Assembly: GCA_020634135.1 (NCBI GenBank)
Contig: JACKCG010000011.1
Coordinates: 28,144 to 92,143, forward strand
Direction of reading: 5' to 3'
Source of the DNA: Anaerolineaceae bacterium
GTDB taxonomy: Bacteria > Chloroflexota > Anaerolineae > Aggregatilineales > Phototrophicaceae
DNA: 64,000 bases
Part shown: positions 26,371 to 34,953 of the stretch, in pieces
Numbering within the stretch: position 1 is the stretch's first letter
How the letters are laid out: every line of letters starts with the position of its first letter
The notes under the pieces: generated by a model
Told to the model about the DNA's origin: nothing
What the model saw: the letters and a program-made list of their open reading frames with translations, nothing else
The model's database searches: none
Position numbers and translations under genes: made by a program

Positions 26371-26997
26371 CTATATCTTCCCCATCTCCTCCACGCTGTA
26401 ATCCATCGCCACAAAGTACGAGTCACCAATGCCGAGCAGGGACATCTTGTGCGAGCGCCCGTGTTCATCATCTTCGGGCTGCGGCTCGGCTTCCAGTGTG
26501 CAGGTCATCTGGTGATGGGCAAAGACCTTCGCCATCCGCTCGGCCACGGGCTGCGGCATTACCCCCAGCAGTCCTTCACCGGATGCAAGCAGGTTTACCA
26601 GCGGCTGACTCCGGTTGATGTCGCCCGCCAGTTCGCGCCAGGGGCCGAAGGTCGTTACATACGCCTGGTGAATATCCAGCACGAGTTCATGAATATCCCC
26701 CGGTTTACCGGAAAAATGAATCATCTGGCGTGGCTCATTGTAGTGAAACAGCAGCGGGTGCTGGTCGGTGAAAAAGAGGTTTCCGAATACGCCCAGGCTG
26801 GCGCGATGCTCTTTGACACCCAGGACACGCAGTACATACTGGCTGCGTGGGCGCAGCCCCTGGGCCGCCTCGTCAAGTTGTGCCGTCTGAATCATCAGTT
26901 GGAGTTCTTCGGGAACGCCGCCCATTTGTGCCGCCAGGAAAACACCATAATCGTGCTGACCCTGTAGTTCGCTTAGTAGTTTGTCGCGTTTCGGCAT
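26371..26997 (-). CDS. Uncharacterised soluble protein (208 aa)
   Basis: Not recognised. A soluble alpha/beta protein with no TM. Motifs visible: YVLRVLGVKEHR, GNLFFTDQHPLLFHYNE, and an acidic linker near residues 170-180 (EPQPEDDEH) before a C-terminal strand-rich part (LLGIGDSYFVAMDYSVE). It begins 3 bases after the phosphoesterase stop, so the two form an operon. No function is proposed. Confidence 0.65.
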   Translation of the reverse strand: MPKRDKLLSELQGQHDYGVFLAAQMGGVPEELQLMIQTAQLDEAAQGLRPRSQYVLRVLGVKEHRASLGVFGNLFFTDQHPLLFHYNEPRQMIHFSGKPGDIHELVLDIHQAYVTTFGPWRELAGDINRSQPLVNLLASGEGLLGVMPQPVAERMAKVFAHHQMTCTLEAEPQPEDDEHGRSHKMSLLGIGDSYFVAMDYSVEEMGKI

Positions 26998-27000
26998 GAA

Positions 27001-27774
27001 TTAAGCCCCGCCTCGCAGCCAGTTGGTTACAAAATCAACGGAAGGATACCCAACGGTGTGCAGATCGGCAATGACGGCTTCAACATCAAAGGGCACATTC
27101 CGTAAATCCACCATTACCTCATCTCCTGTGAAGGTAAACAGTCCCCATTGGGCATGGCCGGGGTTATCGAACGAGAAGCCGACGCTGCCGACGTTGACCG
27201 CCCGCCAGTTTCCCAGGTCACGATCCATCTGCACATGAATATGGCCGCCGATTCCCAGGCGACCTTCCCGATCCAGCAGCGAGTCGAGCGCCTCAGTCGC
27301 AGGTGTATCCGGCCTCAGGAAGCCTTCATCGTCGCCGGGCGTGCCGTGATAGCCGATCACATGCCCGTAGCCCTGGACATCCTGCCCCAGTTCGCGCCCC
27401 CGAATCTGCTTGAGAAATTCGTAGTCGCTGAAGGCAAGCTGTCCGACAGTCCAGTTTAAACCCTGATCGCGCTGCGTCCAGGCTGCTGCCCGTTTCTTGA
27501 ACGTTTCCTCGTCGGTGGCAGAAGGGGTCTTCATGCGTGTGCCGTTGACCAGATAACGGTCAGTGTTGCCGCCAATTACCTTGAATGTTTTGCCCTCGCC
27601 GGCCTCGGCCAGCTCCTTCACACGCCGCACGCATTCCGCCGGACGTGGGCCAAAGGCCGCCAGGTCGCCCAGACACCAGGTCAACTCCGCGCCGCCGATT
27701 GTTTCCAGGTCATGCAGCACGGCTTCCAGGGCCGCCAGATTACCGTGTATATCTGAAATCACCGCCAGACGCAT
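27001..27774 (-). CDS. Metallophosphoesterase, YfcE/calcineurin-like (257 aa)
   Basis: The N-terminus shows the phosphoesterase motif SDIHGNLAALEAVL (DxH), then CLGDLAAFGPRP (GD), VIGGNTDRY in place of GNHD, and GHIHVQM (GHxH) near the C-terminus. The set of metal ligands is complete. Such enzymes hydrolyse phosphodiesters, cyclic nucleotides or phosphoproteins in the cytoplasm; the substrate is unknown. The downstream 208-aa gene starts 3 bases after its stop. Confidence 0.88.
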   Translation of the reverse strand: MRLAVISDIHGNLAALEAVLHDLETIGGAELTWCLGDLAAFGPRPAECVRRVKELAEAGEGKTFKVIGGNTDRYLVNGTRMKTPSATDEETFKKRAAAWTQRDQGLNWTVGQLAFSDYEFLKQIRGRELGQDVQGYGHVIGYHGTPGDDEGFLRPDTPATEALDSLLDREGRLGIGGHIHVQMDRDLGNWRAVNVGSVGFSFDNPGHAQWGLFTFTGDEVMVDLRNVPFDVEAVIADLHTVGYPSVDFVTNWLRGGA

Positions 27775-27947
27775 TTCGACTGCTCCTTCAACCGATCATC
27801 CATATTCGCACCATCATAACAAATGCGGCGTGGTTCTCCTAACAACCGGCACTCACAGGTTAGAAAACGATTTGCCACGATGCCGCCGCCTGGGATATAG
27901 TAGGGTATACCACACACCAATGGCAGCCACCCACGAAGGAGTCCGCC

Positions 27948-29000
27948 ATGTTGAAAAAAATCGGCAAATTTCTATGGCGTTTCATGGTCATTTTCTCGTT
28001 CATTGTCAACATCATCCTGGTGATCGTCCTGATCGTGCTGGGACTATTGATTTTCGACATCAAAAATAATGTCGCCGAACCGCTGGTCATGGGGCTGCAC
28101 AGCAGTTTTGTCGGGTTAAACGACGCGACAATTGACTGGACAATCCCGGTGCGGACAACGATTCCACTGAACACCAGCATCCCGCTTAATACGAGTATCC
28201 CGCTCGACACCAATACCAGCGTCGTGCTGACCGAGTCTATTCCGCTGACGGTTTCGGCCATCATTACGCTGAACGGGGAGCGAGTCATCACCCCGGTGGA
28301 ACTCAGCCTCCCGGCAGGGCTGGAACTGCCGGTACACCTGTCACTGGATGTGCCCGTGAATCTGCAAGTGCCGGTCAACCTGGAAGTGCCGGTCAACCTG
28401 GATGTGCGGGCCGTCATCCCGTTGAGCCAGACACAGCTTCATGACCCGGTGGAGAACTTGCGTTTGCTGTTCGAGCCACTATCCCGCATGTTGGGCAACC
28501 TGCCAGGCAACTTTGGCGAAGTCGGGCCGTTTGTGTCCCAGGTGTTGAGCGGTACACCGCCAGACCTGCTGGCGGATACACCTTACACCCAGAACCCCTG
28601 GCCGGGCTATTCGATCACTGCCGGGTTGAACTATACACTGACAAATGAGACGATCCCCCCGGAGAACGTGCCACTGCTGACAGGCATTGTGCCGGTGGGC
28701 GGTATCCCGGCGCTGGATGAAGCAGTCCGCCCGATGGACTACGCTAACGATGACAACCCGGCGGCGGCCAATATCCGCGCTCAGAATGACCTGCTGGCGC
28801 GTGGTATTGACCCGTATTACTGGGACGGTTCGCTGGCGAACTATATCATCAGCCCGCGCGGTGTCGCAGAAAGTGGCCCGCCAGTGGATACCGGTACAGG
28901 TGGTGTCCTGCCACCGGATACTACCGCGCCGCCCACGCCCATACCTCCGCAGACAGACATGGGCATCCAACCGACGCCAACACCGGGCGCAAGCGGGTAG
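27948..29000 (+). CDS. Single-TM protein with short peptide repeats (350 aa)
   Basis: Not recognised. An N-terminal TM (FMVIFSFIVNIILVIVLIVL) anchors the protein. The outer part holds two blocks of short imperfect beta-type repeats: IPLNTSIPLNTSIPLDT (about 68-85) and a VPVNLxVPVNLxVPVNL block (about 133-152). A Pro/Gly/Thr-rich C-terminus ends the protein (PPDTTAPPTPIPP). A structural, surface-exposed role is likely. GAAGGAG lies about 9 nt before the ATG. The gene is alone; a hairpin element lies 70 bases downstream. Confidence 0.72.
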   Translation: MLKKIGKFLWRFMVIFSFIVNIILVIVLIVLGLLIFDIKNNVAEPLVMGLHSSFVGLNDATIDWTIPVRTTIPLNTSIPLNTSIPLDTNTSVVLTESIPLTVSAIITLNGERVITPVELSLPAGLELPVHLSLDVPVNLQVPVNLEVPVNLDVRAVIPLSQTQLHDPVENLRLLFEPLSRMLGNLPGNFGEVGPFVSQVLSGTPPDLLADTPYTQNPWPGYSITAGLNYTLTNETIPPENVPLLTGIVPVGGIPALDEAVRPMDYANDDNPAAANIRAQNDLLARGIDPYYWDGSLANYIISPRGVAESGPPVDTGTGGVLPPDTTAPPTPIPPQTDMGIQPTPTPGASG

Positions 29001-29072
29001 GGATGGGCAAAAAAGCCACTAAGGTGCTTAAGATCAGCCTCATGATGTAGTTCAATAATTGAGACAGATGTT

Positions 29073-29098
29073 CCAGGACAGGCAGAAGCCTGTCCTGG
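29073..29098. repeat. Dispersed palindromic hairpin
   Basis: CCAGGACAGG (29073-29082), loop CAGAAG, CCTGTCCTGG (29089-29098). The core GGCAGAAGCCTGTC also occurs near 11607, and a related GGACAGGC at 11508. This suggests a REP-like repeat family and not a gene-specific site, though it could also end transcription of the 350-aa gene. Confidence 0.6.
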
Positions 29099-29215
29099 AT
29101 GGCAAGAGGTTTCTGCGAAGTCCAGATATCCTGCGCATTTCCGGTCACTTTTAGGTTAAATTTTGGTGATGCGGGCATAATAAGGGTGATGCACGGGAAG
29201 AAAAGGACTTTGCCG

Positions 29216-29857
29216 ATGTCGTACTTCCGCGAACCTGTTAATGGTTTCACTCACCTCGTCGGCGCACTGCTGGCTGCCGCCGGGTTGATCTGGCTGCTCG
29301 TACTCAACCAGAATGAACCGGCCCGGATGGTCGCTGTGGCGGTTTACGGGGTATGTATGATTGCCCTGTACAGCGCCAGTGCCACGCTGCACCTTACGCG
29401 GGGAACAGCACGAGTCCTGCTCTGGCTGCGCCGTTTGGACCATGCCGCGATCTACCTGCTCATCGCCGGAACGTATACGCCGATTCTCTATATGGTGCTG
29501 ACCGGAGCCTGGCGTTGGGGGACTTTGGCGCTAGTGTGGGGTGCGGCAGTCGCGGGTATCCTCTACAAACTGCTGTTCCTGAAGCAGGATGGCTGGATGT
29601 CGCTGTTGATCTACATCGGCATGGGCTTTTTGGGGACGATTTCTCTGCCACAGGCTGTCGGCGTACTGCCGGGCGATGCCGCTGTACTCATCGCGCTGGG
29701 GGGCGGCGTGTACCTGGCCGGGGCGCTCATCTTTGGTTTCAAACGCCCCAATCCACTTCCCTACTTCGGGCATCACGAAATCTGGCATCTGTTTGTGTTA
29801 GGCGGGAGCGCCTTCCACTTTGCCGCGATTGCGCTGCTCTCTGTCCGCTTGGTGTAG
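29216..29857 (+). CDS. Hemolysin III / adiponectin-receptor family membrane protein (213 aa)
   Basis: A seven-TM protein of the HlyIII (YqfA/PAQR-like) family. The N-terminal REPVNGFTHLVGALLA has the first His of the family; SATLHL, RLDHAAIYLLIAGTYTP and the C-terminal FGHHEIWHLFVLGGS carry the conserved Ser, Asp and His residues that bind zinc in the eukaryotic homologues. The role in bacteria is uncertain (lipid hydrolysis or membrane homeostasis). The start is the ATG at 29216, with AAAAGGA about 8 nt upstream; the longer frame from 29099 runs through the repeat region. Confidence 0.9.
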   Translation: MSYFREPVNGFTHLVGALLAAAGLIWLLVLNQNEPARMVAVAVYGVCMIALYSASATLHLTRGTARVLLWLRRLDHAAIYLLIAGTYTPILYMVLTGAWRWGTLALVWGAAVAGILYKLLFLKQDGWMSLLIYIGMGFLGTISLPQAVGVLPGDAAVLIALGGGVYLAGALIFGFKRPNPLPYFGHHEIWHLFVLGGSAFHFAAIALLSVRLV

Positions 29858-29862
29858 TGCGG

Positions 29863-31968
29863 TTATGGACGGAGACGCTCCACGATCAACACGGCATTGC
29901 CGGATAAGGCATAGATTACCTGCTGGTCAGTGTTGGCGACGACTGCGCTCAGGCTGGTGAACATGGTTTCGTCAAATGCGCGGTAACTGTTGGCGAATGA
30001 CCCGGCATACGAGGTCTCGTAGATGGTGCGTTCCGCCCGGTTGACGATATACATCAACTGCGTAACCGGATTCGGGTCGAGGAACAGGGCGTTGGCACTG
30101 GACAACTGCTGGCCTTCCGGGAAGCCGGCATAGCCGAAAGGCTGCTGAACACCGGAAAGGAACTTGGTAAGTGAGCCATTCGCCATCAGAACATACACGA
30201 TCCCATTATCATCAATCGCAAAATCTACTGCCATCCGAATATCCGGGCGGCCTTCCCCGGTAAAATACTCAATCGGGGGATTCAGATAGCTGCCTCCTAC
30301 CGCTTCGTATCGCCAAAGCTGGTTGGCTTCAGCATCCAGGATGTACAGCTTGCCGCCCCAGAGCGTAATCGCCGTCGGATTGACCCAGCGTTCCGACGCC
30401 TGCAACCGCTGCGCACCGCAATTCCCAACCAATCCCGCCGAACAATTGATGACCAGACCATTTCGATCCACCGCGATAATCTCGGCATCGTCGTCTGACC
30501 AGGCGATATCAATCAGGTTGCCCACGCGGAACTGACCGATGGTCGCGTTAATCCGCATCGCCGGAATGACTTCCTGCGCCGATGGTACTGTACTGCGTCC
30601 GTCGCTTGTCAGTGTGACACGGTAGACCTGCTCGTTCTGTGTATCCAGTATATACAGGTCGAGACCGCTCAAGACGACTTTTTCCAGGACGGCATTCCGA
30701 AACGCCTTCAGTACGGTGACATCGCGCCGCTCGACGTAGGAAAGGTGGTCAATTACTGACTGCGCCTGTCGGACGAGCGCCGCGAGAGTCGGGTCGCCTG
30801 TTCGCATCTGCTCGCAGCGGTTGACGACAGCCAGCACTGCATTCCAGGCGGCCAGCGTCCCCTGTACATCGCTAGAGGCGATCCCCTCAGCAGTCTGGGC
30901 GGCCTGCCCCGCCTCCTGCACACAAAGTTCAAACTCGCTCTCGCCGGTTCCGGCCAACCACATTACCAGGACGACCAGCACTACCACCACTGGAATCAGA
31001 ATGGCTGCGCCCGCCGCCGCCGGGCTGGCAATCCAACTGCGCTGGCCTTCTTTGGGTTCCGGCAGCGCTCTATCGAGCAAGCTGTTCGCGCCTTCCAGCG
31101 CATTAGCGGTACGCTGCGCAGCGGAGGCTGTCCCACGCTGCGCCCGTAATTGCACTGTCTCAGCAGCCTGAGCCAGCTTACCGGCAGGTGGCGCGGCAGG
31201 GAGTGGTGTATCGGCATCGGGGGTGGGGTCAGGCGGCGGTGGTTGGCGAACCGTTGATTCCGCCTCACGCGCCGGCACGGAAACAGGCGCTTCGGGCGGG
31301 ACGAACTCGGCAGCCATCAGAGTCAGCTGCGCCGGAGCGATCTCTTTGAGGGCGGCCAGGGCTGCCGCAATATCCTGGGCTTTGAGTCCTGCCCAGAGTT
31401 TGTCGCGATCCAGGTCAGCTAAACCGGAATCGCCCAGGACGAGACGGCTGCCGCTCGTGACGGGGTGGCGTGTCATACGCACATCCACTACGGGGTGAAC
31501 GCCCATAGGTGGCCGGAAAATCGCTTCATCTTTGCTTAAATCATCGGGGAAGCTATGCTGCTCGTCACCGGATAGGAGGGCAATTCCCGAACCGGCACGC
31601 GCCAGGTAGAGTTCGTTATCGTGCAGCACCGCGCACAGCATGTTGGCTTCATAAGCGCGTTTGCCACTGATATTATGCTCGTGCAGGTCGCCGTTCAGGC
31701 CGCCAAAAACACTGCGCAGCGCCGCTGTGATGCTGCCGGTAGCGCTAAAATAGCGCTCGGCGGCCAGCGATGCCATTTGCTCGTAAAAAGCCGGTGGAGC
31801 GACTACCTGCCCGGACGGATAGACCAGTACAAAGAAGGTGTCGGTTTCCCGCCCACGCGCTGCTTTGCGCGGGGCAACTTCCACCAGCGCACCGGGGGGC
31901 GGAGCGCTGATCGAACGGCCACCGACTATATATAAATGTCCTACCAGGGCTTCAAAATCAAACGCCAT
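29863..31968 (-). CDS. PP2C-like domain - TM - beta-propeller protein (701 aa)
   Basis: The N-terminal 225 residues resemble a divergent PP2C/PPM phosphatase domain (DTFFVLVYPSG, LYLARAGSGIALL, SRLVLGDSGLADLD), but the canonical metal Asp motifs are altered. A Pro-rich linker (about 230-265) and helix lead to a TM (about 322-345, AAILIPVVVVLVVLVMW). The extracytoplasmic part has a helical section with Cys, then a propeller/NHL-like region (about 430-700, WVNPTAITLWGGKLYILD, FAIDDNGIVYVLM). The layout suggests a cytosolic enzyme-like domain reporting on an outer sensor. It converges with HlyIII (stops 6 bases apart). Confidence 0.7.
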   Translation of the reverse strand: MAFDFEALVGHLYIVGGRSISAPPPGALVEVAPRKAARGRETDTFFVLVYPSGQVVAPPAFYEQMASLAAERYFSATGSITAALRSVFGGLNGDLHEHNISGKRAYEANMLCAVLHDNELYLARAGSGIALLSGDEQHSFPDDLSKDEAIFRPPMGVHPVVDVRMTRHPVTSGSRLVLGDSGLADLDRDKLWAGLKAQDIAAALAALKEIAPAQLTLMAAEFVPPEAPVSVPAREAESTVRQPPPPDPTPDADTPLPAAPPAGKLAQAAETVQLRAQRGTASAAQRTANALEGANSLLDRALPEPKEGQRSWIASPAAAGAAILIPVVVVLVVLVMWLAGTGESEFELCVQEAGQAAQTAEGIASSDVQGTLAAWNAVLAVVNRCEQMRTGDPTLAALVRQAQSVIDHLSYVERRDVTVLKAFRNAVLEKVVLSGLDLYILDTQNEQVYRVTLTSDGRSTVPSAQEVIPAMRINATIGQFRVGNLIDIAWSDDDAEIIAVDRNGLVINCSAGLVGNCGAQRLQASERWVNPTAITLWGGKLYILDAEANQLWRYEAVGGSYLNPPIEYFTGEGRPDIRMAVDFAIDDNGIVYVLMANGSLTKFLSGVQQPFGYAGFPEGQQLSSANALFLDPNPVTQLMYIVNRAERTIYETSYAGSFANSYRAFDETMFTSLSAVVANTDQQVIYALSGNAVLIVERLRP

Positions 31969-32198
31969 CGTTTACACTCTAGCGCCGCCTGTTGCGGCGT
32001 AAGCCATATTGAACAGAAGGTACACGGCATACTATTCGCCTGGGGCGGCAGGGTGGCCCCTAAGGGAAAAATCACGCGAACCGTGTCTGCCTTATCTATG
32101 TTGGATTGTACCTGATTCAGGGAGTCGCACAAGAGAGGATGTGGAATGCATACCAATACGCCCCGGTTGGCAGAATCCGTCCACCAACCCAGGCGTAA

Positions 32199-32579
32199 TT
32201 AACGAATCAACTGCCCGGAAATTGCCCGCTGGGCCAGATCACGTATGATTTTAACCGAAACTGGTTTGACAAGATACTCATCTACCCTGTCCAGTTCCCG
32301 GCAGCTAGGGAAGCGAATATGCTCATGAGCGCTGACAACAACGACGATAGTATTATTCAGGCGCGGTGTATCGAGGATAAAGCCCAACACATCTAACCCG
32401 CCCACACGCGGCAAGTACATATCCAGGAAGATGACATTTGGGGTGGCGTGTTCGAGCAGGTCTATTGCCTCTGCGCCATCAACCGCCTGTTGAACTTCGA
32501 CCTTCAATGAACGCAGAATCTGCTCTAGGAATACACGTGACGGTGGATCGTCATCAACAACGAGAACGCTGTTTGTCAT
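32199..32579 (-). CDS. Stand-alone response regulator receiver protein (126 aa)
   Basis: A single CheY-type receiver domain: VLVVDDDPPSR (acidic pocket), NVIFLDMYLPRVGG (phosphoacceptor Asp), a Ser in the Thr/Ser switch position (VVVVSAHEH) and the Lys in YLVKPVS. There is no output domain, so it works through protein contact or phosphotransfer. The start is the ATG at 32579, with AGGA 8 nt upstream; the longer frame to 32642 adds unrelated residues. No histidine kinase is nearby. TATAAT at 32666-32671 (minus strand) is a possible -10, about 87 nt upstream. Confidence 0.88.
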   Translation of the reverse strand: MTNSVLVVDDDPPSRVFLEQILRSLKVEVQQAVDGAEAIDLLEHATPNVIFLDMYLPRVGGLDVLGFILDTPRLNNTIVVVVSAHEHIRFPSCRELDRVDEYLVKPVSVKIIRDLAQRAISGQLIR

Positions 32580-33070
32580 TGTTACATCCTGCTCGATAAA
32601 CCTAGCTGTAAATAATTGTTCTCTTGATTGCAATGAACACACAGCCCTTAATTTGCTGATAACTCATTATAACACACACGGATTCTCTGCATAACACGTC
32701 CCTATACTTACTTAGCCCATCTTAATTTGCATCATACACACTATCGCTCAGAGGCTGCAACCGTACTTTAGTAGCTATCGTGCGGTTGAAGCGGTTCGCT
32801 CCGTCATCAGCGTTTCAGATGATTAACATACTCCAAGGGTATCGCAAAAAAGCCACCTTAGTGTAAAGGAAATGTTAATTATTTGTGATTTTTCTCAACC
32901 CTTACCGATTTTGAACATTTTCGATCAGGCTGGAATTTATAATGGGATGAAGTATACCGCCATCTTTGATTCAGTCAATGTACTACTTTTGCCTAATTTA
33001 TTTGGTTTTCTGTATTTCGGATCAGGGGAACTCTGCGCGTAATTATACCAACCGCACCCGGACTCAAAGC
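32580..33070. other. AT-rich intergenic region
   Basis: About 490 bases with no supported gene, visibly richer in A and T than the flanks. It holds the probable promoter of the response regulator (TATAAT, minus, 32666-32671, with TTATGC 17 bases further up) and a lone plus-strand TATAAT near 32937. No RNA gene or conserved hairpin was recognised. Confidence 0.45.
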
Positions 33071-33970
33071 TCATGACTGCTCCGCAATAGTAAATGTGAG
33101 CCTGCTCATTTCCTGATCGCCCAGAAACAGGCGAACCGTGTATTCCCCCGGCAAGTAACCGGCCTGATCGCCAAAGAAGAAGTAGCTGCTGCCGGTTTCG
33201 CCACCGCTCCACAGGTATGACTGCCCCTGTACTGGGATGCCCTCACGATACAGTATGCGTGACCAGGCCAGCCCGTTATCCAGGTCACGATAGGAAAAAA
33301 ACAGGAAAATGCGCGTGATTCCGGCAGGGAACGTGGTTTCCGGTTGGTCAGGCCTGCCATCCGGCGTGACTCCTTCAGCGACAGCGGTCAGGTCGAGTGC
33401 CCCGGACGGGCGTGGTTGCCTTGAAGACTGTACCGGAGTCAAATTGAGGATGGCCTCGAAAGTCGGCGTCAGCGTTAGGGTGATGCTCGGTGTCAGGGTG
33501 GCGGTGGGGGTCTCGGTGGCTGTCGAAGTCGTGGTAGCAGTATTTGTGAGCGTTGCGCTGGGAAGGTTGGTCGGTGTCGGTGTAGCGGTTGCCGTCCCGG
33601 TAGGGGTACGGCTGGGCGGTACAGATGTGATGGTTGCAGTAGGTGTGCGGGTTGGGTCGCCGGGATTTGTCGCGGTGGGCAGCGCAACCCCCTTCAGGCC
33701 GCTGGGATCGTTCGCCAGCAGCAGATTAATCTGGTTATAGGCCACGCCTGCCAGCCCGCTGTAAAACGCCAGGGCCAACGCCACAATAAACAGCCCGACG
33801 GAGAGCAGAAACAACCGTCCGCCTCGCTGCCCCGCTGTGCGCCGCAACCGCCAGTAAGAGCCGGTGCGCCCCAGGTAGAGCTGTTGGAGCGCCATGATAA
33901 ATAACACCAACGCCACAACCAGCATGACGATGATAATTGATGGGAGAAGGTCTGTGAGCTGTTGAATCAT
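33071..33970 (-). CDS. Two-TM protein with Thr/Pro-rich linker and C-terminal beta domain (299 aa)
   Basis: Two N-terminal TM helices (about 9-30 and 53-75) are followed by a long low-complexity Thr/Pro/Ala linker (about 97-175, repeats such as TATPTPT) and a folded C-terminal domain (about 205-299; FFSYRDLDNGLAWSRILYREG, YLPGEYTVRLFLGD). The tail looks like a beta-sandwich shared by other Chloroflexota surface proteins. It is likely exposed outside the membrane as a binding module. It lies 24 bases downstream of the uracil-DNA glycosylase gene on the same strand. The function is unknown. Confidence 0.7.
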   Translation of the reverse strand: MIQQLTDLLPSIIIVMLVVALVLFIMALQQLYLGRTGSYWRLRRTAGQRGGRLFLLSVGLFIVALALAFYSGLAGVAYNQINLLLANDPSGLKGVALPTATNPGDPTRTPTATITSVPPSRTPTGTATATPTPTNLPSATLTNTATTTSTATETPTATLTPSITLTLTPTFEAILNLTPVQSSRQPRPSGALDLTAVAEGVTPDGRPDQPETTFPAGITRIFLFFSYRDLDNGLAWSRILYREGIPVQGQSYLWSGGETGSSYFFFGDQAGYLPGEYTVRLFLGDQEMSRLTFTIAEQS

Positions 33971-33994
33971 GGTGAGGCGAACCGCTGGTTGCTG

Positions 33995-34672
33995 CTAAAA
34001 CAGCCGGAGCTGCTGCGGTGGTTCCTCCGGTTTGTCATCAGGAGGTGGGGTTTGCGGTTGATGCTCGGCCTCTGTTTGCGGTACATCCTCGTCACGCATG
34101 GCTTTCACTTTTGCCAGAACCTCAATCATCCGGTGGAAATCGGTCTCCATGTCTCGCCGTAGACCGGGATTACGCAGTGCCGCCGCCGGGTGGAAAAGCG
34201 GGTAATAGGCACGCAGGTTGTCAGTGTCGTATCTGGGTTGACCGTGAATGCTGCTGATGCGAGCGTCGGGGAAGTACCGTGCCATGCTGTAACGCCCCAA
34301 GGTGGCAATCACCAGCGGGTTGATGATTCCAATCTGGCGATCCAGGAAACCTTTGCAGGTGACGATTTCGTCTGGTGATGGGTCTCGGTTTTCCGGCGGG
34401 CGGTGCTTGACCACATTGGTAATGAACACCTGGTCACGGTTCAACCCAACCAGGTTCAGCAGGTAGTTAAGGTAATCCCCGGAGCGCCCGACGAACGGCA
34501 GCCCCAGACGGTCTTCATGAAAACCCGGCCCTTCACCAATAAACATGATTTCGGCGTGAGGGTCTCCCGCGCCAGGCACCGGGTTGTTTGTGCCCTGATA
34601 CAGGCGGCACGCGGTACAGGCACGCACTTCTTCTGCGATAGCGGCCAGCACAGCGGCGCGATCTTGCGACAT
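33995..34672 (-). CDS. Uracil-DNA glycosylase, family 4-like, with one variant Fe-S ligand (225 aa)
   Basis: The catalytic motifs are intact: IGEGPGFHEDRLGLPFVGRSG (uracil pocket, given here in pieces: GEGPG then PFVGRSG) and the C-terminal HPAAALRNP. Cys ligands for the 4Fe-4S cluster are present at C19, C22 and C106. At the third expected position, 16 residues before C106, there is a His instead (NVVKHRPPENR, H90). Family 4 enzymes remove uracil from DNA in base-excision repair. The length is family-normal plus a Pro/Glu-rich tail. AGGAGG lies 9 nt before the ATG. Confidence 0.9.
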   Translation of the reverse strand: MSQDRAAVLAAIAEEVRACTACRLYQGTNNPVPGAGDPHAEIMFIGEGPGFHEDRLGLPFVGRSGDYLNYLLNLVGLNRDQVFITNVVKHRPPENRDPSPDEIVTCKGFLDRQIGIINPLVIATLGRYSMARYFPDARISSIHGQPRYDTDNLRAYYPLFHPAAALRNPGLRRDMETDFHRMIEVLAKVKAMRDEDVPQTEAEHQPQTPPPDDKPEEPPQQLRLF

Positions 34673-34766
34673 ACGATTCAGCCTCCTGGTTCACAGACGC
34701 GAGTGGGCAGTCCTCAGTCCCTCAAGACTCGCTCCTGCCAGTGCATAAAACCCTGAAGTCGGGGAG

Positions 34767-34787
34767 ACAAGGGCTTGAGTCCCTTGT
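34767..34787. repeat. Short hairpin upstream of the GT4 pair
   Basis: ACAAGGG (34767-34773), 7-nt loop, CCCTTGT (34781-34787), inside a 280-base spacer that also holds CTCAGTCCCTCAAGACTC-type direct repeats like those near 15990 and 49690. There is no T-run. It is probably a dispersed repeat. Confidence 0.35.
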
Positions 34788-34953
34788 TCGTGACGAAAAT
34801 ATCCCACTTCACGATACTAGTGTACCGCCTCTTGTGGGCTGCGCCAAGAATCGAAGTGAGTGCCGCTGCCTGCCTGGCTTGGTTTTGCAATCTGCCAGCG
34901 CCTTGAGTATGATGAAGCGGTTTTTATTGCCCCTATAGATACGGTGCTGCTTC

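Noticed and set aside
32937..33212. Frame opposite or beside the Thr/Pro-rich protein's 3' end
   Set aside because: Lies in the AT-rich spacer and overlaps the real gene in another frame, with no supporting motif.
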